Shown piece by piece: positions 32,389-42,159 of a DNA stretch of 64,000 bases (position 1 is its first letter; each line of letters begins with the position of its first letter). The position numbers and the translations under genes are program-made. This DNA is from RHKX01 sp963820055 (GTDB lineage Bacteria; Actinomycetota; Thermoleophilia; Solirubrobacterales; 70-9): NCBI GenBank assembly GCA_963820055.1, contig CAWFYJ010000005.1, positions 186,001 to 250,000 of the forward strand, given 5' to 3'. A model generated the notes under the pieces. The model saw only the letters and a program-made list of their open reading frames with translations, was not told the DNA's origin and searched no databases.

Positions 32389-33649
32389 GCGAGTGGCCGC
32401 CGCCGAGCAGTTCCTCGGCGGCACGAAGCCCGCTCCGCAGCGCGCCCTCCATCGTCCCGGTCCATTCCGGCTCGGCGGTGTGCTCGCCGGCGAAGATCAG
32501 GTTCGCCGCCGGAGCGGCTGCCGCGGCGCTTCCGAGTGGGTCCGGGACGTCGGGAAGGACGGAGTAGGCGCCGCGAGCCCACGGATCCCGCTGCCAGTCG
32601 GTCAGGACCGCGCGGTCGATGTCCGGCTCGAGCTCCGGCCAGAGGGTGCCGAGCCGCTCGATCCAGCGATCCGGCCCGTTCTCGACGGCGAGCGCGTCGA
32701 GGACCGGCGCCGCGCCCGCCCAGGCGCCCGCGATCCGGTTGCCGCTGCCGTCGCACGGCGTCGTCCAGGCCCAGAACCGCTCGCCGGACGACATCACCGC
32801 ACGCGTCGGGGCCGACGCGCGCAGCGGCACCGCCAGCTTCGCCGCCCGGCTCGTCCGGATCCCCGCGATCGCCGCGCGCGTCGGCTCCGGCAGCGGTGGG
32901 GTGAACCTGATCCCGGGAAGCAGCGCGGCGGGCACCGCGACGATGCAGGCGGCGGCGCTCACCTCGAAGCCCTCGCCGCGGAGCCGGACGGCCCCCTCGG
33001 CATCGGCCTCGTGCTCGATCTCGTGGACCGGCGAGCCGAAGCGGACCGGGTCGGGCAGGCGCGACGCGAGCGCTTCGGCGAGCGCCTGGTTGCCGCAGTG
33101 GATCCGCAGCGTCTCGGCCGAGTGGACGAGGTAGGGGAGGTGGATCAGAAAGCGCGCGTCGAGGTCGCCGAACGGATGGGCGAGGGCGCTCTGCAGCCGC
33201 AGGGCGAGGAGGTCGCGGACGGCCGGGTCCGCGACGGCACCGTCGAGGATCGCCCTCGCGGCCGTGCCGGATGTCGCAGCCGTCGCCGCCAGCGCCGCGG
33301 CTTCGGCGCCGGCGAGCAGGTCATCCGGGTCAGGCCCCGGCCCCGGGCTCAGCTCGCGATCCGGATAGGCGATCCCCATCCCGTCGAGGCCGATCCCGAG
33401 TCGCGCGGCGGTCGCCTCGGTCGTGTCATAGCCGCCGGTGATGAACTCACCGCCGCGCTCGATCGTCCCGGTGTGCCCGTCGGCGATCTCGATCCGCTCC
33501 GACCAGACGCGCCCGCCGACCCGGTTGCGGGCCTCGAGGACGACGACCTCGTGTCCGGCCACCGCGAGCCGCTCAGCCGCAGCGAGGCCCGCGAATCCGG
33601 CGCCGACGATCGCGACGCGACGTCCCGTTGTGGCCGGGGGTGAAACCAC
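32381..33649 (-). CDS. Flavin-containing amine oxidase family protein
   Basis: 422-residue FAD enzyme. N-terminal Rossmann VAIVGAGFAGLAAAERLAVAGHEVVVLEARNRVGGRVWSE (about residues 12-50) with the GG doublet, then ERGGEFI, and C-terminal LIFAGEHTAEPEWTGTMEGALRSGLRAAEELL, the standard FAD-binding end of monoamine oxidases. Substrate unknown (amines, amino acids or polyamines). GTG start at 33649 leaves only 28 bp to the divergent sigma-factor gene, so the true start could be slightly downstream. Confidence 0.85.
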   Translation of the reverse strand: MVSPPATTGRRVAIVGAGFAGLAAAERLAVAGHEVVVLEARNRVGGRVWSERIEIADGHTGTIERGGEFITGGYDTTEATAARLGIGLDGMGIAYPDRELSPGPGPDPDDLLAGAEAAALAATAATSGTAARAILDGAVADPAVRDLLALRLQSALAHPFGDLDARFLIHLPYLVHSAETLRIHCGNQALAEALASRLPDPVRFGSPVHEIEHEADAEGAVRLRGEGFEVSAAACIVAVPAALLPGIRFTPPLPEPTRAAIAGIRTSRAAKLAVPLRASAPTRAVMSSGERFWAWTTPCDGSGNRIAGAWAGAAPVLDALAVENGPDRWIERLGTLWPELEPDIDRAVLTDWQRDPWARGAYSVLPDVPDPLGSAAAAAPAANLIFAGEHTAEPEWTGTMEGALRSGLRAAEELLGGGHSPT

Positions 33650-33677
33650 TTGGCGGCGACGCTACCCTGCGACGTCG

Positions 33678-34805
33678 ATGGCGGGAAGCGTGAGAGCGGC
33701 AAGGGTTGACGAAACGGCGGACCTCGAGGCGGCGCGCGAGGGCAGCGAGGCTGCCTTCACGGCCCTCGTCGAGCCGTACCGGGGCGAGCTGATCGCCCAT
33801 TGCTACCGGATGCTCGGCTCCCTGCACGACGCCGAGGACGCCTTCCAGGAGTCGATGCTCCGCGCCTGGCGCGCGATCGGGCGCTTCGAGGGCCGAAGCT
33901 CGCTGCGCTCGTGGCTCTACACGATCGCGACGAACACCTGCCTGACCGCGATCGAGCGCCGTCGCCCCCGGGTCCACCCGATCGACTACGGCCCCCGGAC
34001 GGATCCCGAGGACGGCGTTCCCGGAATGCCGGTCGCCGAGAGCGTCTGGATCGAGCCGTTCCCCGACGAGCGCCTGATCGTCGAGGACGGCCCGATGGCG
34101 CCCGATGCCCGCTACGAGTCGCGGGAGGCGGTCGAGCTCGCGTTCATCGCAGCGCTCCAGCACCTGCCCCCGAACCAGCGCGCCGTCCTGATCCTCCGCG
34201 AGGTGCTCGGCTACTCGGCCCGCGAGACGGCCGCGACCCTCGAGACCTCCGTCGCCTCGGTCAACAGCGCCCTGCAGCGGGCGCGCGCGACCATCGAGGA
34301 CCGGCTTCCCGAGCGCAGCCAGCAGGCGACGCTGCGAGTGCTCGGCGACGAGGGCGTTCGCGAGATCGTCGAGGCCTACCTCGACGCCTGGTACCGCGAG
34401 GACATCGACGGCGTCGTCGACATGCTTTCGGAGGAGGCGACGTTCTCGATGCCGCCGATCGTCTCCTGGTTCGGCGGCCCCGGCGGCCACGACGACCTCC
34501 GCGGCTTCCTCCGCAACGGCCCGCTGACCGGCGACTGGAAATGGAAGCACGCCGTGACCAGGGCGAACGGCCAGTACGCCCTCGGCTTCTACTGCTGGTA
34601 CGAGCCGGACGGGACGTATCGCCCGTTCGCGCTGAACGTGCTCAGCTTCGACGGCGAGCGGATCAGCGACGTCACCTGCTTCATCAACCGCTCGATCGAG
34701 AGCGAAGACCCCGACGACTACGTCCGCTATCCCGAGCAGCCGCTCGACGAGCGGCGCACCGAGGACTTCTTCCTCCGCTTCGGGCTGCCCGACCGGCTCG
34801 ACTGA
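33678..34805 (+). CDS. ECF sigma-70 factor with SnoaL-like C-terminal domain
   Basis: 375 residues. Region 2 (FTALVEPYRGELIAHCYRMLGSLHDAEDAFQESMLRAWRAIGRFEGRSSLRSWLYTIATNTCL, about 20-85), a long linker, region 4 (LQHLPPNQRAVLILREVLGYSARETAATLETSVASVNSALQRARATIE, about 158-206), then an extra domain of about 135 residues (IVEAYLDAWYREDIDGVVDMLSEEATFSMPP...) with the NTF2/SnoaL fold. This layout matches the TIGR02960-type group, in which the tail is thought to gate sigma activity. No anti-sigma gene is adjacent. A TACCCT box nine bases upstream of the ATG suggests a very short leader. Confidence 0.87.
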   Translation: MAGSVRAARVDETADLEAAREGSEAAFTALVEPYRGELIAHCYRMLGSLHDAEDAFQESMLRAWRAIGRFEGRSSLRSWLYTIATNTCLTAIERRRPRVHPIDYGPRTDPEDGVPGMPVAESVWIEPFPDERLIVEDGPMAPDARYESREAVELAFIAALQHLPPNQRAVLILREVLGYSARETAATLETSVASVNSALQRARATIEDRLPERSQQATLRVLGDEGVREIVEAYLDAWYREDIDGVVDMLSEEATFSMPPIVSWFGGPGGHDDLRGFLRNGPLTGDWKWKHAVTRANGQYALGFYCWYEPDGTYRPFALNVLSFDGERISDVTCFINRSIESEDPDDYVRYPEQPLDERRTEDFFLRFGLPDRLD

Positions 34806-34809
34806 CGCG

Positions 34810-35304
34810 GTGGGGGCCGCGATCCGGCTCGAGCCGTGGGGTCCCGCGGACGCGGGCCTGCTCCACGGGCTGGTCGGCGACCCGGCGATGATGGAGCACC
34901 TCGGCGGCGCCGAGTCCGATCAGAAGATCCGTGCCCGCCAGCGCCGCTACGAGGCCGCCGACTCGGGGATGTTCAGGATCGTCGACGCCGCGAGCGGGGA
35001 GGGGGTCGGCTCGGTCGGGTTCTGGGAGCGCGAATGGCGGGGCGAGCGCGTTTACGAGACCGGCTGGTCGGTGCTCCCCGCCCACCAGGGCCGCGGGTTC
35101 GCCGCGGCCGCCGCCGCCGCGATCGTCGACCGCGCCGCCGGGGCGGGTGGGTGCGACTCGCTCCACGCCTTTCCCGCCCCCGGCAACGAGCCGTCGAACG
35201 CGATCTGCCGCCGCCTCGGCTTCGAGCTGCTCGGCGAGACCGACATCGAATACCCGCCGGGCAACCTGACCCGCTGCAACGACTGGCGCCTGCGGCTCGG
35301 CTAG
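34810..35304 (+). CDS. GNAT family N-acetyltransferase
   Basis: 164 residues. Acetyl-CoA-binding motif A is seen in WSVLPAHQGRGFAAAAAAAIVDRA (about 92-115; Q/RxGRGxA form), followed by NEPSNAICRRLGFELLG (motif B), which is characteristic of RimJ/RimL-like acetyltransferases. GTG start four bases after the sigma-factor stop, so probably co-transcribed with it. Acceptor unknown. Converges on the cupin gene with a 4-bp overlap. Confidence 0.8.
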   Translation: MGAAIRLEPWGPADAGLLHGLVGDPAMMEHLGGAESDQKIRARQRRYEAADSGMFRIVDAASGEGVGSVGFWEREWRGERVYETGWSVLPAHQGRGFAAAAAAAIVDRAAGAGGCDSLHAFPAPGNEPSNAICRRLGFELLGETDIEYPPGNLTRCNDWRLRLG

Positions 35305-35630
35305 AGGTCAGTCTGGACGACCTCGCGGTTCGGGTGGACGCTGACGATCCGGAGCTTGTCGTCGCCTTCGCCCTTGAACCCGTGCGGCGTCTCGGCCGGG
35401 ACAACGACGACGTTGCCGGCCTCGACCACGATCTGCTCGTCGGCAACCGTGAATCGCGCGATCCCGCCCATGACGACGAACACCTCGGGGTAGGGGTGGA
35501 CGTGGAGGTCGGGGCCTTCGCCGCGGTCGACGGAGACGACGAAGATCGACGCGTCCGCGTCGTCGCCGCCCTCGAACAGCGCCGCCCGATGGCTGAGACG
35601 GAGGTCCTCGATCGGGATCACCTTGGCCAC
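35301..35630 (-). CDS. Small cupin-domain protein
   Basis: 109 residues, one double-stranded beta-helix. Cupin motif 1 GPDLHVHPYPEVFVVMGGIARF (about residues 39-60) carries the His-His-Glu metal ligands; motif 2 VPAETPHGFKGEG (about 78-90) supplies the last His. GTG start within GTGGCCAAGG. Divergent from the GST-like gene with 29 bp between starts. Function cannot be told; such proteins range from sugar isomerases to dioxygenases and sensors. Confidence 0.8.
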   Translation of the reverse strand: MAKVIPIEDLRLSHRAALFEGGDDADASIFVVSVDRGEGPDLHVHPYPEVFVVMGGIARFTVADEQIVVEAGNVVVVPAETPHGFKGEGDDKLRIVSVHPNREVVQTDL

Positions 35631-35659
35631 CGCCGCAGTATCGCGACTAGGCTCGCGGG

Positions 35660-36736
35660 ATGATCGTCTACGGCTCCGAGTACTCGTACTTCACCGGGAA
35701 GTTCGAGGCCTACCTGCGCTTCAAGGAGATTCCCTACGAACGCCGGCCGCTCGGCGTGGTCCTCTACTCGTGGACGCTGCCCCGCCTGCTCGGCGGCGCA
35801 CAGTTGCCCACGGTCCAGCTCCCCGACGGGCGCTGGATGACCGACACGACGCCGATGATCGCCTGGCTCGAGGGGCAGCATCCCGAGGTGCCCGTGATCC
35901 CGGCCGATCCGGCTCTGCGCTTCCTGGCGCTCCTGATCGAGGACTTCGGCGACGAATGGATGTGGCGCCCGGCGATGCACTACCGCTGGAGCTACGCGCC
36001 CGACCGCGAGCTGAACTCGCGGCAACTCACATCCGAGCTCGTCCGCATCCCGGTGCCGCTGGCGCTGCGCCGCCGCTGGTTCGCGCGCCGGCAGACGAAG
36101 CTGTTCGTGACCGGCGACGGCGTCGACGATTCGACCCGCGCCCATGCCGACGCGGCATACACACGCGTCCTCGACATCCTCGAGCCGGTCCTCGCCGAGC
36201 GGCCGTTCCTGCTCGGCGAGCGCCCGACCGTCGCCGACTACGGTCTCTACGGGTCGATGTTCCGCCACTTCGCGATCGACCCGACGCCGGCGCGGATCAT
36301 GCGGACCCGCGCGCCCGCCGTGAACGAGTGGGTCGCGCGGGTCTGGGACGCGCGGGCGAGCCGGATCGGCGAGCGGCCGCTCCTCGACGCGTTCCCTGCC
36401 GACCTCGAGCCGCTCCTCCGCGAGGCGGGGGAGACCCATCTGCCGATGCTCGCCGCGAATGCCGAGGCCCACACCGCCGGACGTCCGCGTCACGACCTCA
36501 CGGTCCAGGGCGTCACCTACCGGGACGTGCCGACGAGCGCCTACCGGGTCTGGGCGCTCGCCCGGCTCCGCGGCGAGCTGACCGGTCTGGACGGCGGTCC
36601 CCGCGAAGCCGTCGAAGGGCTGCTCTCACGGACCGGCGCCCTCGAGCCGCTGCTCCGGGCCGAGCGGCTGCAAGCCGGTCACGACCCCGCCGGGACCGCT
36701 CCCTTCAGCCGCGTCGCTCGGATGGTCCGCGATTGA
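35660..36736 (+). CDS. Glutathione S-transferase-like protein
   Basis: 358 residues, longer than typical GSTs (about 220). N-terminal thioredoxin-like domain (MIVYGSEYSYFTGKFEAYLRFKEIPYERRPL, then QLPTVQLPDGRWMTDTTPMIAWLE), an all-helical domain ending ERPFLLGERPTVADYGLYGSMFRHF (about 186-210), and an extra C-terminal tail of about 100 residues. Actinobacteria lack glutathione as a rule, so the thiol used is uncertain. TAGGCT lies exactly six bases before the ATG, predicting a leaderless transcript, with TTGGCC 19 bp further up. Confidence 0.75.
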   Translation: MIVYGSEYSYFTGKFEAYLRFKEIPYERRPLGVVLYSWTLPRLLGGAQLPTVQLPDGRWMTDTTPMIAWLEGQHPEVPVIPADPALRFLALLIEDFGDEWMWRPAMHYRWSYAPDRELNSRQLTSELVRIPVPLALRRRWFARRQTKLFVTGDGVDDSTRAHADAAYTRVLDILEPVLAERPFLLGERPTVADYGLYGSMFRHFAIDPTPARIMRTRAPAVNEWVARVWDARASRIGERPLLDAFPADLEPLLREAGETHLPMLAANAEAHTAGRPRHDLTVQGVTYRDVPTSAYRVWALARLRGELTGLDGGPREAVEGLLSRTGALEPLLRAERLQAGHDPAGTAPFSRVARMVRD

Positions 36737-36741
36737 AAAGC

Positions 36742-36775
36742 GCCGTGCGCCACCCGGGGGAAGGCGACGCACGGC
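36742..36775. terminator. Hairpin between convergent genes
   Basis: GCCGTGCG (36742-36749) pairs with CGCACGGC (36768-36775) over an 18-nt loop, six bases after the GST-like stop and 68 bases beyond the stop of the convergent beta-propeller gene. A second small stem (CGGAA-TCA-TTCCG) follows. Confidence 0.5.
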
Positions 36776-36842
36776 GGCGGAATCATTCCGGAAATAACTA
36801 TTTGACGCATTCCGCACGACAACGGTGTGGAAGCGGCTTGTC

Positions 36843-37725
36843 TCAGCGGGCCTGCCAGTCGGGCCAGCCGCCGTCCTCGACGACCTTCCGGGGCTTGCCG
36901 CCGCCGTCCGACATCTTCCAGATCGTTCCGCTCTCGTAGAAGGCGATGCGGTTGCCGTTCGGCGACCAGGCGGGGTCGGCATCGACCGTTTCGTTGTTGG
37001 TCAGCTGACGCCTCACGGTGCCGTCGGACTTGACCTTGTAGATCTCGGCGTCGCTGCCCTCGCGGCCGCTGCTGAAGGCGATCTTCCGGTTGTCGGGCGC
37101 CCAGCTCGGCGCGACCTCGTAGCGATTCTTCGTCTCGGTCAGCCGCTTCCGGCCCGAGCCCGATGGCCGCACCTTGAACAGGTCGGGTTTGTCGCTCGAG
37201 CGGGAGCGCGCGAAGGCGATCATCTCGCCGTTCGGCGACCAGTCCGGATCGAAGTCGTCGGCGTCGTTGTCGGTGACGCGCCGGCCGTGGCTGCCGTCGG
37301 AGTGCATCGTGTAGATCTCCGCGTCGCCGCCACCCTGCTTCGTGAAGACGATGCGGGTGCCGTCGGGCGACCAGCTCGGCTCGAACGAGGTGCCGTTGCG
37401 GGTCAGGCGGGTTCGCCTGGACCCGTCGGCGTGCATCTTCCAGATATTGCCGGTGTTGGCGTCGACGTAGGCGATCCGGTTGCCGTCCGGCGACCACGAC
37501 GGGGTCACGTCGACCCCCGCGGTCAGCTGCCGCCGTCGCCCGCCGTCGGGCTGCACCGTGTAGATGCCCTGTTCGAGCAGGCCCATGAAGACGAGCTTGC
37601 CGTTGGCGCCTGGGACGGTCGCCGCGGCGCGGCCGCTGAGCCCGAGCACGGCGACCGACGTGAGGAGCGCGATCGACGCGACTCCGCGGAAGCGCGGGTA
37701 TGTGGCGGCTGTCGGGATCGGTCAA
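36843..37725 (-). CDS. TolB-like WD40/PD40 beta-propeller protein (probable 5' frameshift)
   Basis: Secreted or periplasmic propeller of about 290 residues. Six repeats of the PD40 type, each with SWSPDGNRIAYV-like cores (PSWSPDGNRIAY, PSWSPDGTRIVF, PDWSPNGEMIAFA, PSWAPDNRKIAFS, PAWSPNGNRIAFY). The hydrophobic signal segment GVASIALLTSVAVLGLSG lies before the first legal start (GTG 37649) in this frame, and the frame is closed by a stop further up. A TTG at 37725 in the next frame joins it if one extra base near 37695 is removed, so I extend the gene to there with caution. No tol genes nearby. Confidence 0.68.
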
Positions 37726-37817
37726 TCATCCATCGCCGACGGCGGTGGTGCGTAGGTACCCGGTACGGGGCGGCATCGGTGGAGCCGAGACCCGCGGCTC
37801 CCTACGATTGGTCTCGA

Positions 37818-38768
37818 GTGGAGGAGACGCCGGACTTCGACCCGCGGGCGGCCCGGACGCTGGGGGAGACCCTGCGGGCCAACATGCAGCGCGCGCTGAA
37901 GGTCCGCGACGGCGCCCTCCGGGACCTGCTCGTCGCCCTCGTCGCCGGCGGCCATGTCCTCATCGAGGACCATCCCGGCGTCGGCAAGACGGCCCTCGCC
38001 CGCTCGCTCGCTCGCTCCGTCCGGGCCGAGTTCTCGCGCGTCCAGTGCACCGCCGACATGCTCCCGGCGGACGTCACCGGGACGATGATCTTCAACCAGC
38101 GCGAGTCGGCGTTCGAGTTCCACCCGGGGCCGATCTTCGCCAACGTCGTCCTCGTCGACGAGATCAATCGCGCCTCCCCGAAGACCCAGTCGGGCTTGCT
38201 CGAGTCGATGCAGGAGCGTCGCGTCACGGTCGACCAGCAGACCCACGAGCTCGCCCGCCCGTTCATGATCATCGCGACGCAGAACCCGGCCGAGTACGCC
38301 GGCACCTACCCGCTGCCGGAAGCGCAGCTCGACCGGTTCATGGTCCGGGTGGAGCTGGGCTACCCCGACGCGTTCGACGAGGCGGAGATGCTCCACGGCC
38401 ACGCCGCCGGCGACCTCGTCTCCGAGCTCGAACCCGTCGCCGACCTCGACGACGTCCGTCGCGCCCAAGCCGCCGCCGCAGCCGTCCACGGCAGCCCGGA
38501 GCTGCGCGAATACATCGTCGCCGTGTCCGAGGCGACCCGCCGCGACGGCCGGCTCGAGCTCGGGGCCAGCCCCCGGGCTTCGCTGATGCTGTTCCGGGCG
38601 GCGAAAGCGTTCGCCGCCCTCGAGGGGCGCGACCACGTCCTTCCCGACGACGTCCAGGCACTGGCGGGCCCGGTGCTCTCCCACCGGCTCCTGCTCGCCC
38701 CAGGCGTCGGCGAGTCGGAGCGGGCGACGGTCGTCGCGGACGCGATCGAGTCCGTCCCGGCGCTCTGA
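37818..38768 (+). CDS. MoxR family AAA ATPase
   Basis: 316 residues. Walker A EDHPGVGKTALARSLA (about 50-65), ADMLPADVTG, Walker B NVVLVDEINRASPKTQSGLLESMQE (about 110-134), sensor 1 IATQNPAEYAGTYPLPEAQLDRFM (about 151-175), and a C-terminal lid with LGASPRASLMLFRAAKAFA. MoxR ATPases act as chaperones, here surely for the DUF58 protein encoded next (1-base gap). GTG start 37818; longer readings upstream run through the antisense of the propeller gene and are not credible. Confidence 0.9.
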   Translation: MEETPDFDPRAARTLGETLRANMQRALKVRDGALRDLLVALVAGGHVLIEDHPGVGKTALARSLARSVRAEFSRVQCTADMLPADVTGTMIFNQRESAFEFHPGPIFANVVLVDEINRASPKTQSGLLESMQERRVTVDQQTHELARPFMIIATQNPAEYAGTYPLPEAQLDRFMVRVELGYPDAFDEAEMLHGHAAGDLVSELEPVADLDDVRRAQAAAAAVHGSPELREYIVAVSEATRRDGRLELGASPRASLMLFRAAKAFAALEGRDHVLPDDVQALAGPVLSHRLLLAPGVGESERATVVADAIESVPAL

Positions 38769-38769
38769 G

Positions 38770-39867
38770 GTGGCCGGCGCGGCCACAGCGCTGCGCCTCG
38801 CCGTCGTCCTGACGCTTGCCGGGTTCCTGCTGGCCTCGCCGATCCTGCTGATTCCCGGCATCGCGATCCTGCTCGTCGTCGGCGCCTGCGTGGCCTGGGT
38901 CCGGCTCGGCTCGGTCGGCGTCGCGGTCCGGCGCGGCGAGATGCCCCACCAGGTCACCGAGGGTGAGAGCTTCGATGTCGTCCTCGACGGCCGCAGCGGC
39001 TGGCTGCCGCTGCTCTGCCGGATCGAGGATCCGATCCTCGGCGAACCGGCTGCGCTCCGCGTCCTCCGCCCCCGCAGTTCCTTCAGCGTCCGCCTCGGCG
39101 GGTCCATCGAACGGCGCGGCCGCCACCGTCTCGCCGCCCCGGCGCTGCGCTTCGGCGATCCGCTTGGGCTCGCCGAGCGCCGGATCGTCATGGGGGGGCC
39201 GGCCTCGGTCCTGGTGTTGCCGCGGATCGAGCCGCTCGCAGGCCCGGCCGGATCGAAGGGCCCGGCGATCGGCCGCCGCAGCATGGGCCTCGGGGAGCTC
39301 GCCGCCGGAGGCGAACGTGAGGCGGCGGCGGACCCCGAGCTCGACGGCGTCCGGCCCTACCGCCCGGGGACGAAGGCGACGCGGATCTACTGGCCGTCGC
39401 TTGCTCGCGGGGCGGAGCTCGCCGAGCGTCACCTCGTCGCCGCCGGGGACGCGGCGCCGTTGATCGTCCTCGACCCCTCCGACGCGGCTACGGAGGCCGA
39501 TCTCGACCACGCCGTTCGCGCCGCAGCCTCGCTGATGGCGCACCTCGCGAGGCTCGGCGGCTGCGAGCTGCTCATCGCCGGGACCCGGCAGCGGCTCAGC
39601 GTCGGTCGCGATCCGCGCGCCTGGACTGCTGCCCTCGCTGCTATCGCAGTCGTCGATGCCCGCGACGGCGTCCCCAGGCTCGCGCAGGGCGATCTCCGCT
39701 CGGCGGTCATCTGGGTCTCCGCTTCGGCGTCCCCGCGGCTCCCGGCCGGAGTCGTCCGTGGCTGGGTCATCGCGCCCGCAGCGCTCCCCGGCCGCCGGGT
39801 CGCCTTCACGGCGGCGGGCTGCTCGGGTCATGCGATCGGCGCCGAGGTGGCGAGGGCCGCAGCATGA
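38770..39867 (+). CDS. DUF58 domain protein
   Basis: 365 residues. Two N-terminal hydrophobic segments (residues 8-45), a beta-rich region, then the DUF58 signature DGVRPYRPGTKATRIYWPSLARG (about 196-218; usual form is RxYxPGDxxRxIDWxxxAR) and a vWA-like fold beyond it. Sits between MoxR and the transglutaminase gene (4-bp overlap with the latter), the standard three-gene cell-envelope module. Confidence 0.87.
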   Translation: MAGAATALRLAVVLTLAGFLLASPILLIPGIAILLVVGACVAWVRLGSVGVAVRRGEMPHQVTEGESFDVVLDGRSGWLPLLCRIEDPILGEPAALRVLRPRSSFSVRLGGSIERRGRHRLAAPALRFGDPLGLAERRIVMGGPASVLVLPRIEPLAGPAGSKGPAIGRRSMGLGELAAGGEREAAADPELDGVRPYRPGTKATRIYWPSLARGAELAERHLVAAGDAAPLIVLDPSDAATEADLDHAVRAAASLMAHLARLGGCELLIAGTRQRLSVGRDPRAWTAALAAIAVVDARDGVPRLAQGDLRSAVIWVSASASPRLPAGVVRGWVIAPAALPGRRVAFTAAGCSGHAIGAEVARAAA

Positions 39868-42116
39868 AAGCGACTCCGGTCCGCCTCGTCGTCTTCGCCG
39901 TCTTCGCGATCGTCGCCGCGCTGCAGTGGGGGACGCTGATCGCCGACCCACCGACCACGCGGCTGATCGCCGTCGCGCTCGTCGCGTCGGCCGTGGCCGC
40001 GGGCCTGAGCCTGCACGCCGCATTCCCGGCCTCGTGGCGACGGCGGCTCGCCGCGGCGCTGATCGTCCTCGCCGGCGCCGCCGGGGCACTCGTGGCCGTC
40101 GGCTTCGCCGCTCGCGACCTGCCGCCGTGGCACTGGGACCGGCTCGCGGACGGGATCGACATCGGCCTCAAGGGCCTCGGCGGCTCCTTCGACTATCCGC
40201 TGACCGGAGCCGGCGACTGGGCCCGGCTGCTTCTGATCGCGCCGGTTGCGCCCCTGCTCGTCGCCGCGGCGGCGCTGGGGTTCCGGCCTGGTCGCGACGC
40301 CGGCCGTCCGCCGGTCGCGGGCCTCGTCCTGCTCGTCACCGCCTTCACGATCCCGGCGGTGGCACGGCCGATCGGCGCCCCGGTCCTCTGGGGCGCTGTC
40401 CTGCTGGTGCTGACGGCGGCCTGGCTCTGGGGAGAGCGGGTTGGGCGCCTGCCGGCGGTCGCCCTCGTCGCGGGCCTCGGCGTCGTCGCGATCCCGGTGG
40501 CGACGAGCCTCGCCGGCGACGACCCGCCGATCGACTACCGGACCTGGACGGTGCCCGGGGGCAGCGAGGGCGTGTCCTTCGACTGGAGCCAGAGCTACGG
40601 CCCGATCGACTGGCCACGGAACGGCGAGCCGGTCCTCGAGGTCCATACCGACCGCGCGAACTTCTGGAGGGCCGAGGTGCTCGACGAGTTCTACGGCGAC
40701 GTCTGGCGGCGCTCCGGCGGCGGCGGGCAGCCGGTCCCCGCGGAGCCGATCGCGCTCGGATCTGCGGAATCCGGTTCCGTCGACAGCGGTCGCGACTGGA
40801 CGCAGAGGGCGCGGTTCGAGGTGCTCTCTATGGACAGTCCGCTGATCGTCAGCCCGGGCCTGCCGACCTCGATCGACGGAGTCGACGGCGCGGAGAGCGA
40901 TCCCGACGGGACCACCCGCCTCGAGTCGGAGCCGCTCACGGCGGGCAGCGAGTACACGGTCGACTCCTACGCGCCGAATCCGCGCCCGGCGCTCCTCCGC
41001 CGGCGATCGCGGCACTACCGGCTGCCCCTTTCGCCCTACACGCAGCTAGCCGTTCCGCAGGACGCCAGCCTCGAAGCGATCGTCGCGCCGACGCACGTCG
41101 CGGTGCCGCTCTGGGGCGAGCGGGAGGGACGGGCGAGCGCCGAGCAGGCTCTCGGCGAGTCCGCCTACGGCCAGGTCGCCCACCTCGCCGAGCGCCTCAC
41201 CGCCGGTGAGGCGAACGCCTACGACGCCGCCACCGCGATCCAGAATCACCTCCGCTCCCGCTACACCTACGACGAAAAGCCGCCGAGGCACCGGCTGCCG
41301 CTCCGCGCCTTCCTCTTCCAGGACCGGATCGGCTACTGCCAGCAGTTCGCGGGCGCGATGGCGCTGATGCTGCGGACGGTCGGCATTCCGGCGCGGGTCG
41401 CGGCAGGCTTCGCGCCGGGGACGCCGCTGACGAAGGGGGAGGGGTTCGAGGTGACAGACCTCGACGCCCACGCCTGGGTCGAGGTCTACTTCAACGGCAT
41501 CGGCTGGGTGCCGTTCGACCCGACGCCGCCCGTTGCTCCGGCACAGGCGCCCGAAGTCCGCGGCGGTGCCTCGTTCTCGCTCGGGGCGGGCTCGTTCGGC
41601 GAGTTCCAGGCGCGCGGCGAGTCCAGGCCTGGGAAACCCACCGAGACGGCGGCCGCAGCGCCGCCGCCCGCCGGGGAGGGTGGGGGAGGCGCGCCGATCT
41701 CGCCGCTGGCCGGCCTCGCCGTGCTCGGCGCCTTCGCGCTGGTCCCCCCGCTTCGCAGCATCCGCCATCGCCGCCTGCCGCCCGGCTTCGCCGAGGAGCG
41801 CGAGGTCGAGGAGCTCCGCGCCGTCCTGCGAACGACCGGCTGGTCGCGCCGCGAGTCGACGACGCTGCTCGTCACCGAGGGCCGTCTCCGCGAGGCGCGC
41901 CTGACCGCGGCCGCTGCCTACGTGCGCGGGTTCCGCGAGCGCCGCTACGGCCCGGCTGACGTCCCGCCGCCATCACTCGGGGAGCGCCGTTCGGCCCGCC
42001 GCGACCTCGCCTCGGCCGGCGGGATCGCCCGGCGGCTGCGGATGCTGGTCCTGATGCCGCCGGGCGGCCCGCGCCGGGTCCGGCGCCAGGGACGCCGGTC
42101 CATGCCCAGCGGCTAA
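39864..42116 (+). CDS. TgpA-type transmembrane transglutaminase-like protein
   Basis: 750 residues. N-terminal block of about six membrane segments (residues 5-220), a long extracytoplasmic region with the transglutaminase core: catalytic Cys in RIGYCQQFAGAMALMLRTVGIPARVAAGF (about 488-515), His in DLDAHAWVEVYFNGIGWVPFDPTPP (about 531-555). Then a Pro/Ala/Gly linker, one more membrane span (ISPLAGLAVLGAFALVPPL) and a cytosolic DUF4129-like tail. Full length. Third gene of the MoxR-DUF58-TgpA operon. Confidence 0.88.
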   Translation: MKATPVRLVVFAVFAIVAALQWGTLIADPPTTRLIAVALVASAVAAGLSLHAAFPASWRRRLAAALIVLAGAAGALVAVGFAARDLPPWHWDRLADGIDIGLKGLGGSFDYPLTGAGDWARLLLIAPVAPLLVAAAALGFRPGRDAGRPPVAGLVLLVTAFTIPAVARPIGAPVLWGAVLLVLTAAWLWGERVGRLPAVALVAGLGVVAIPVATSLAGDDPPIDYRTWTVPGGSEGVSFDWSQSYGPIDWPRNGEPVLEVHTDRANFWRAEVLDEFYGDVWRRSGGGGQPVPAEPIALGSAESGSVDSGRDWTQRARFEVLSMDSPLIVSPGLPTSIDGVDGAESDPDGTTRLESEPLTAGSEYTVDSYAPNPRPALLRRRSRHYRLPLSPYTQLAVPQDASLEAIVAPTHVAVPLWGEREGRASAEQALGESAYGQVAHLAERLTAGEANAYDAATAIQNHLRSRYTYDEKPPRHRLPLRAFLFQDRIGYCQQFAGAMALMLRTVGIPARVAAGFAPGTPLTKGEGFEVTDLDAHAWVEVYFNGIGWVPFDPTPPVAPAQAPEVRGGASFSLGAGSFGEFQARGESRPGKPTETAAAAPPPAGEGGGGAPISPLAGLAVLGAFALVPPLRSIRHRRLPPGFAEEREVEELRAVLRTTGWSRRESTTLLVTEGRLREARLTAAAAYVRGFRERRYGPADVPPPSLGERRSARRDLASAGGIARRLRMLVLMPPGGPRRVRRQGRRSMPSG

Positions 42117-42159
42117 TGTCGGCGGCGGAGACCACGACGCGGAGGACGAGACGACGGCC

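Noticed and set aside
36843..37725. True TolB of a Tol-Pal system
   Set aside because: No tolA, tolQ, tolR or pal nearby, and the organism appears to be a Gram-positive-type actinobacterium; only the PD40 repeats are shared.
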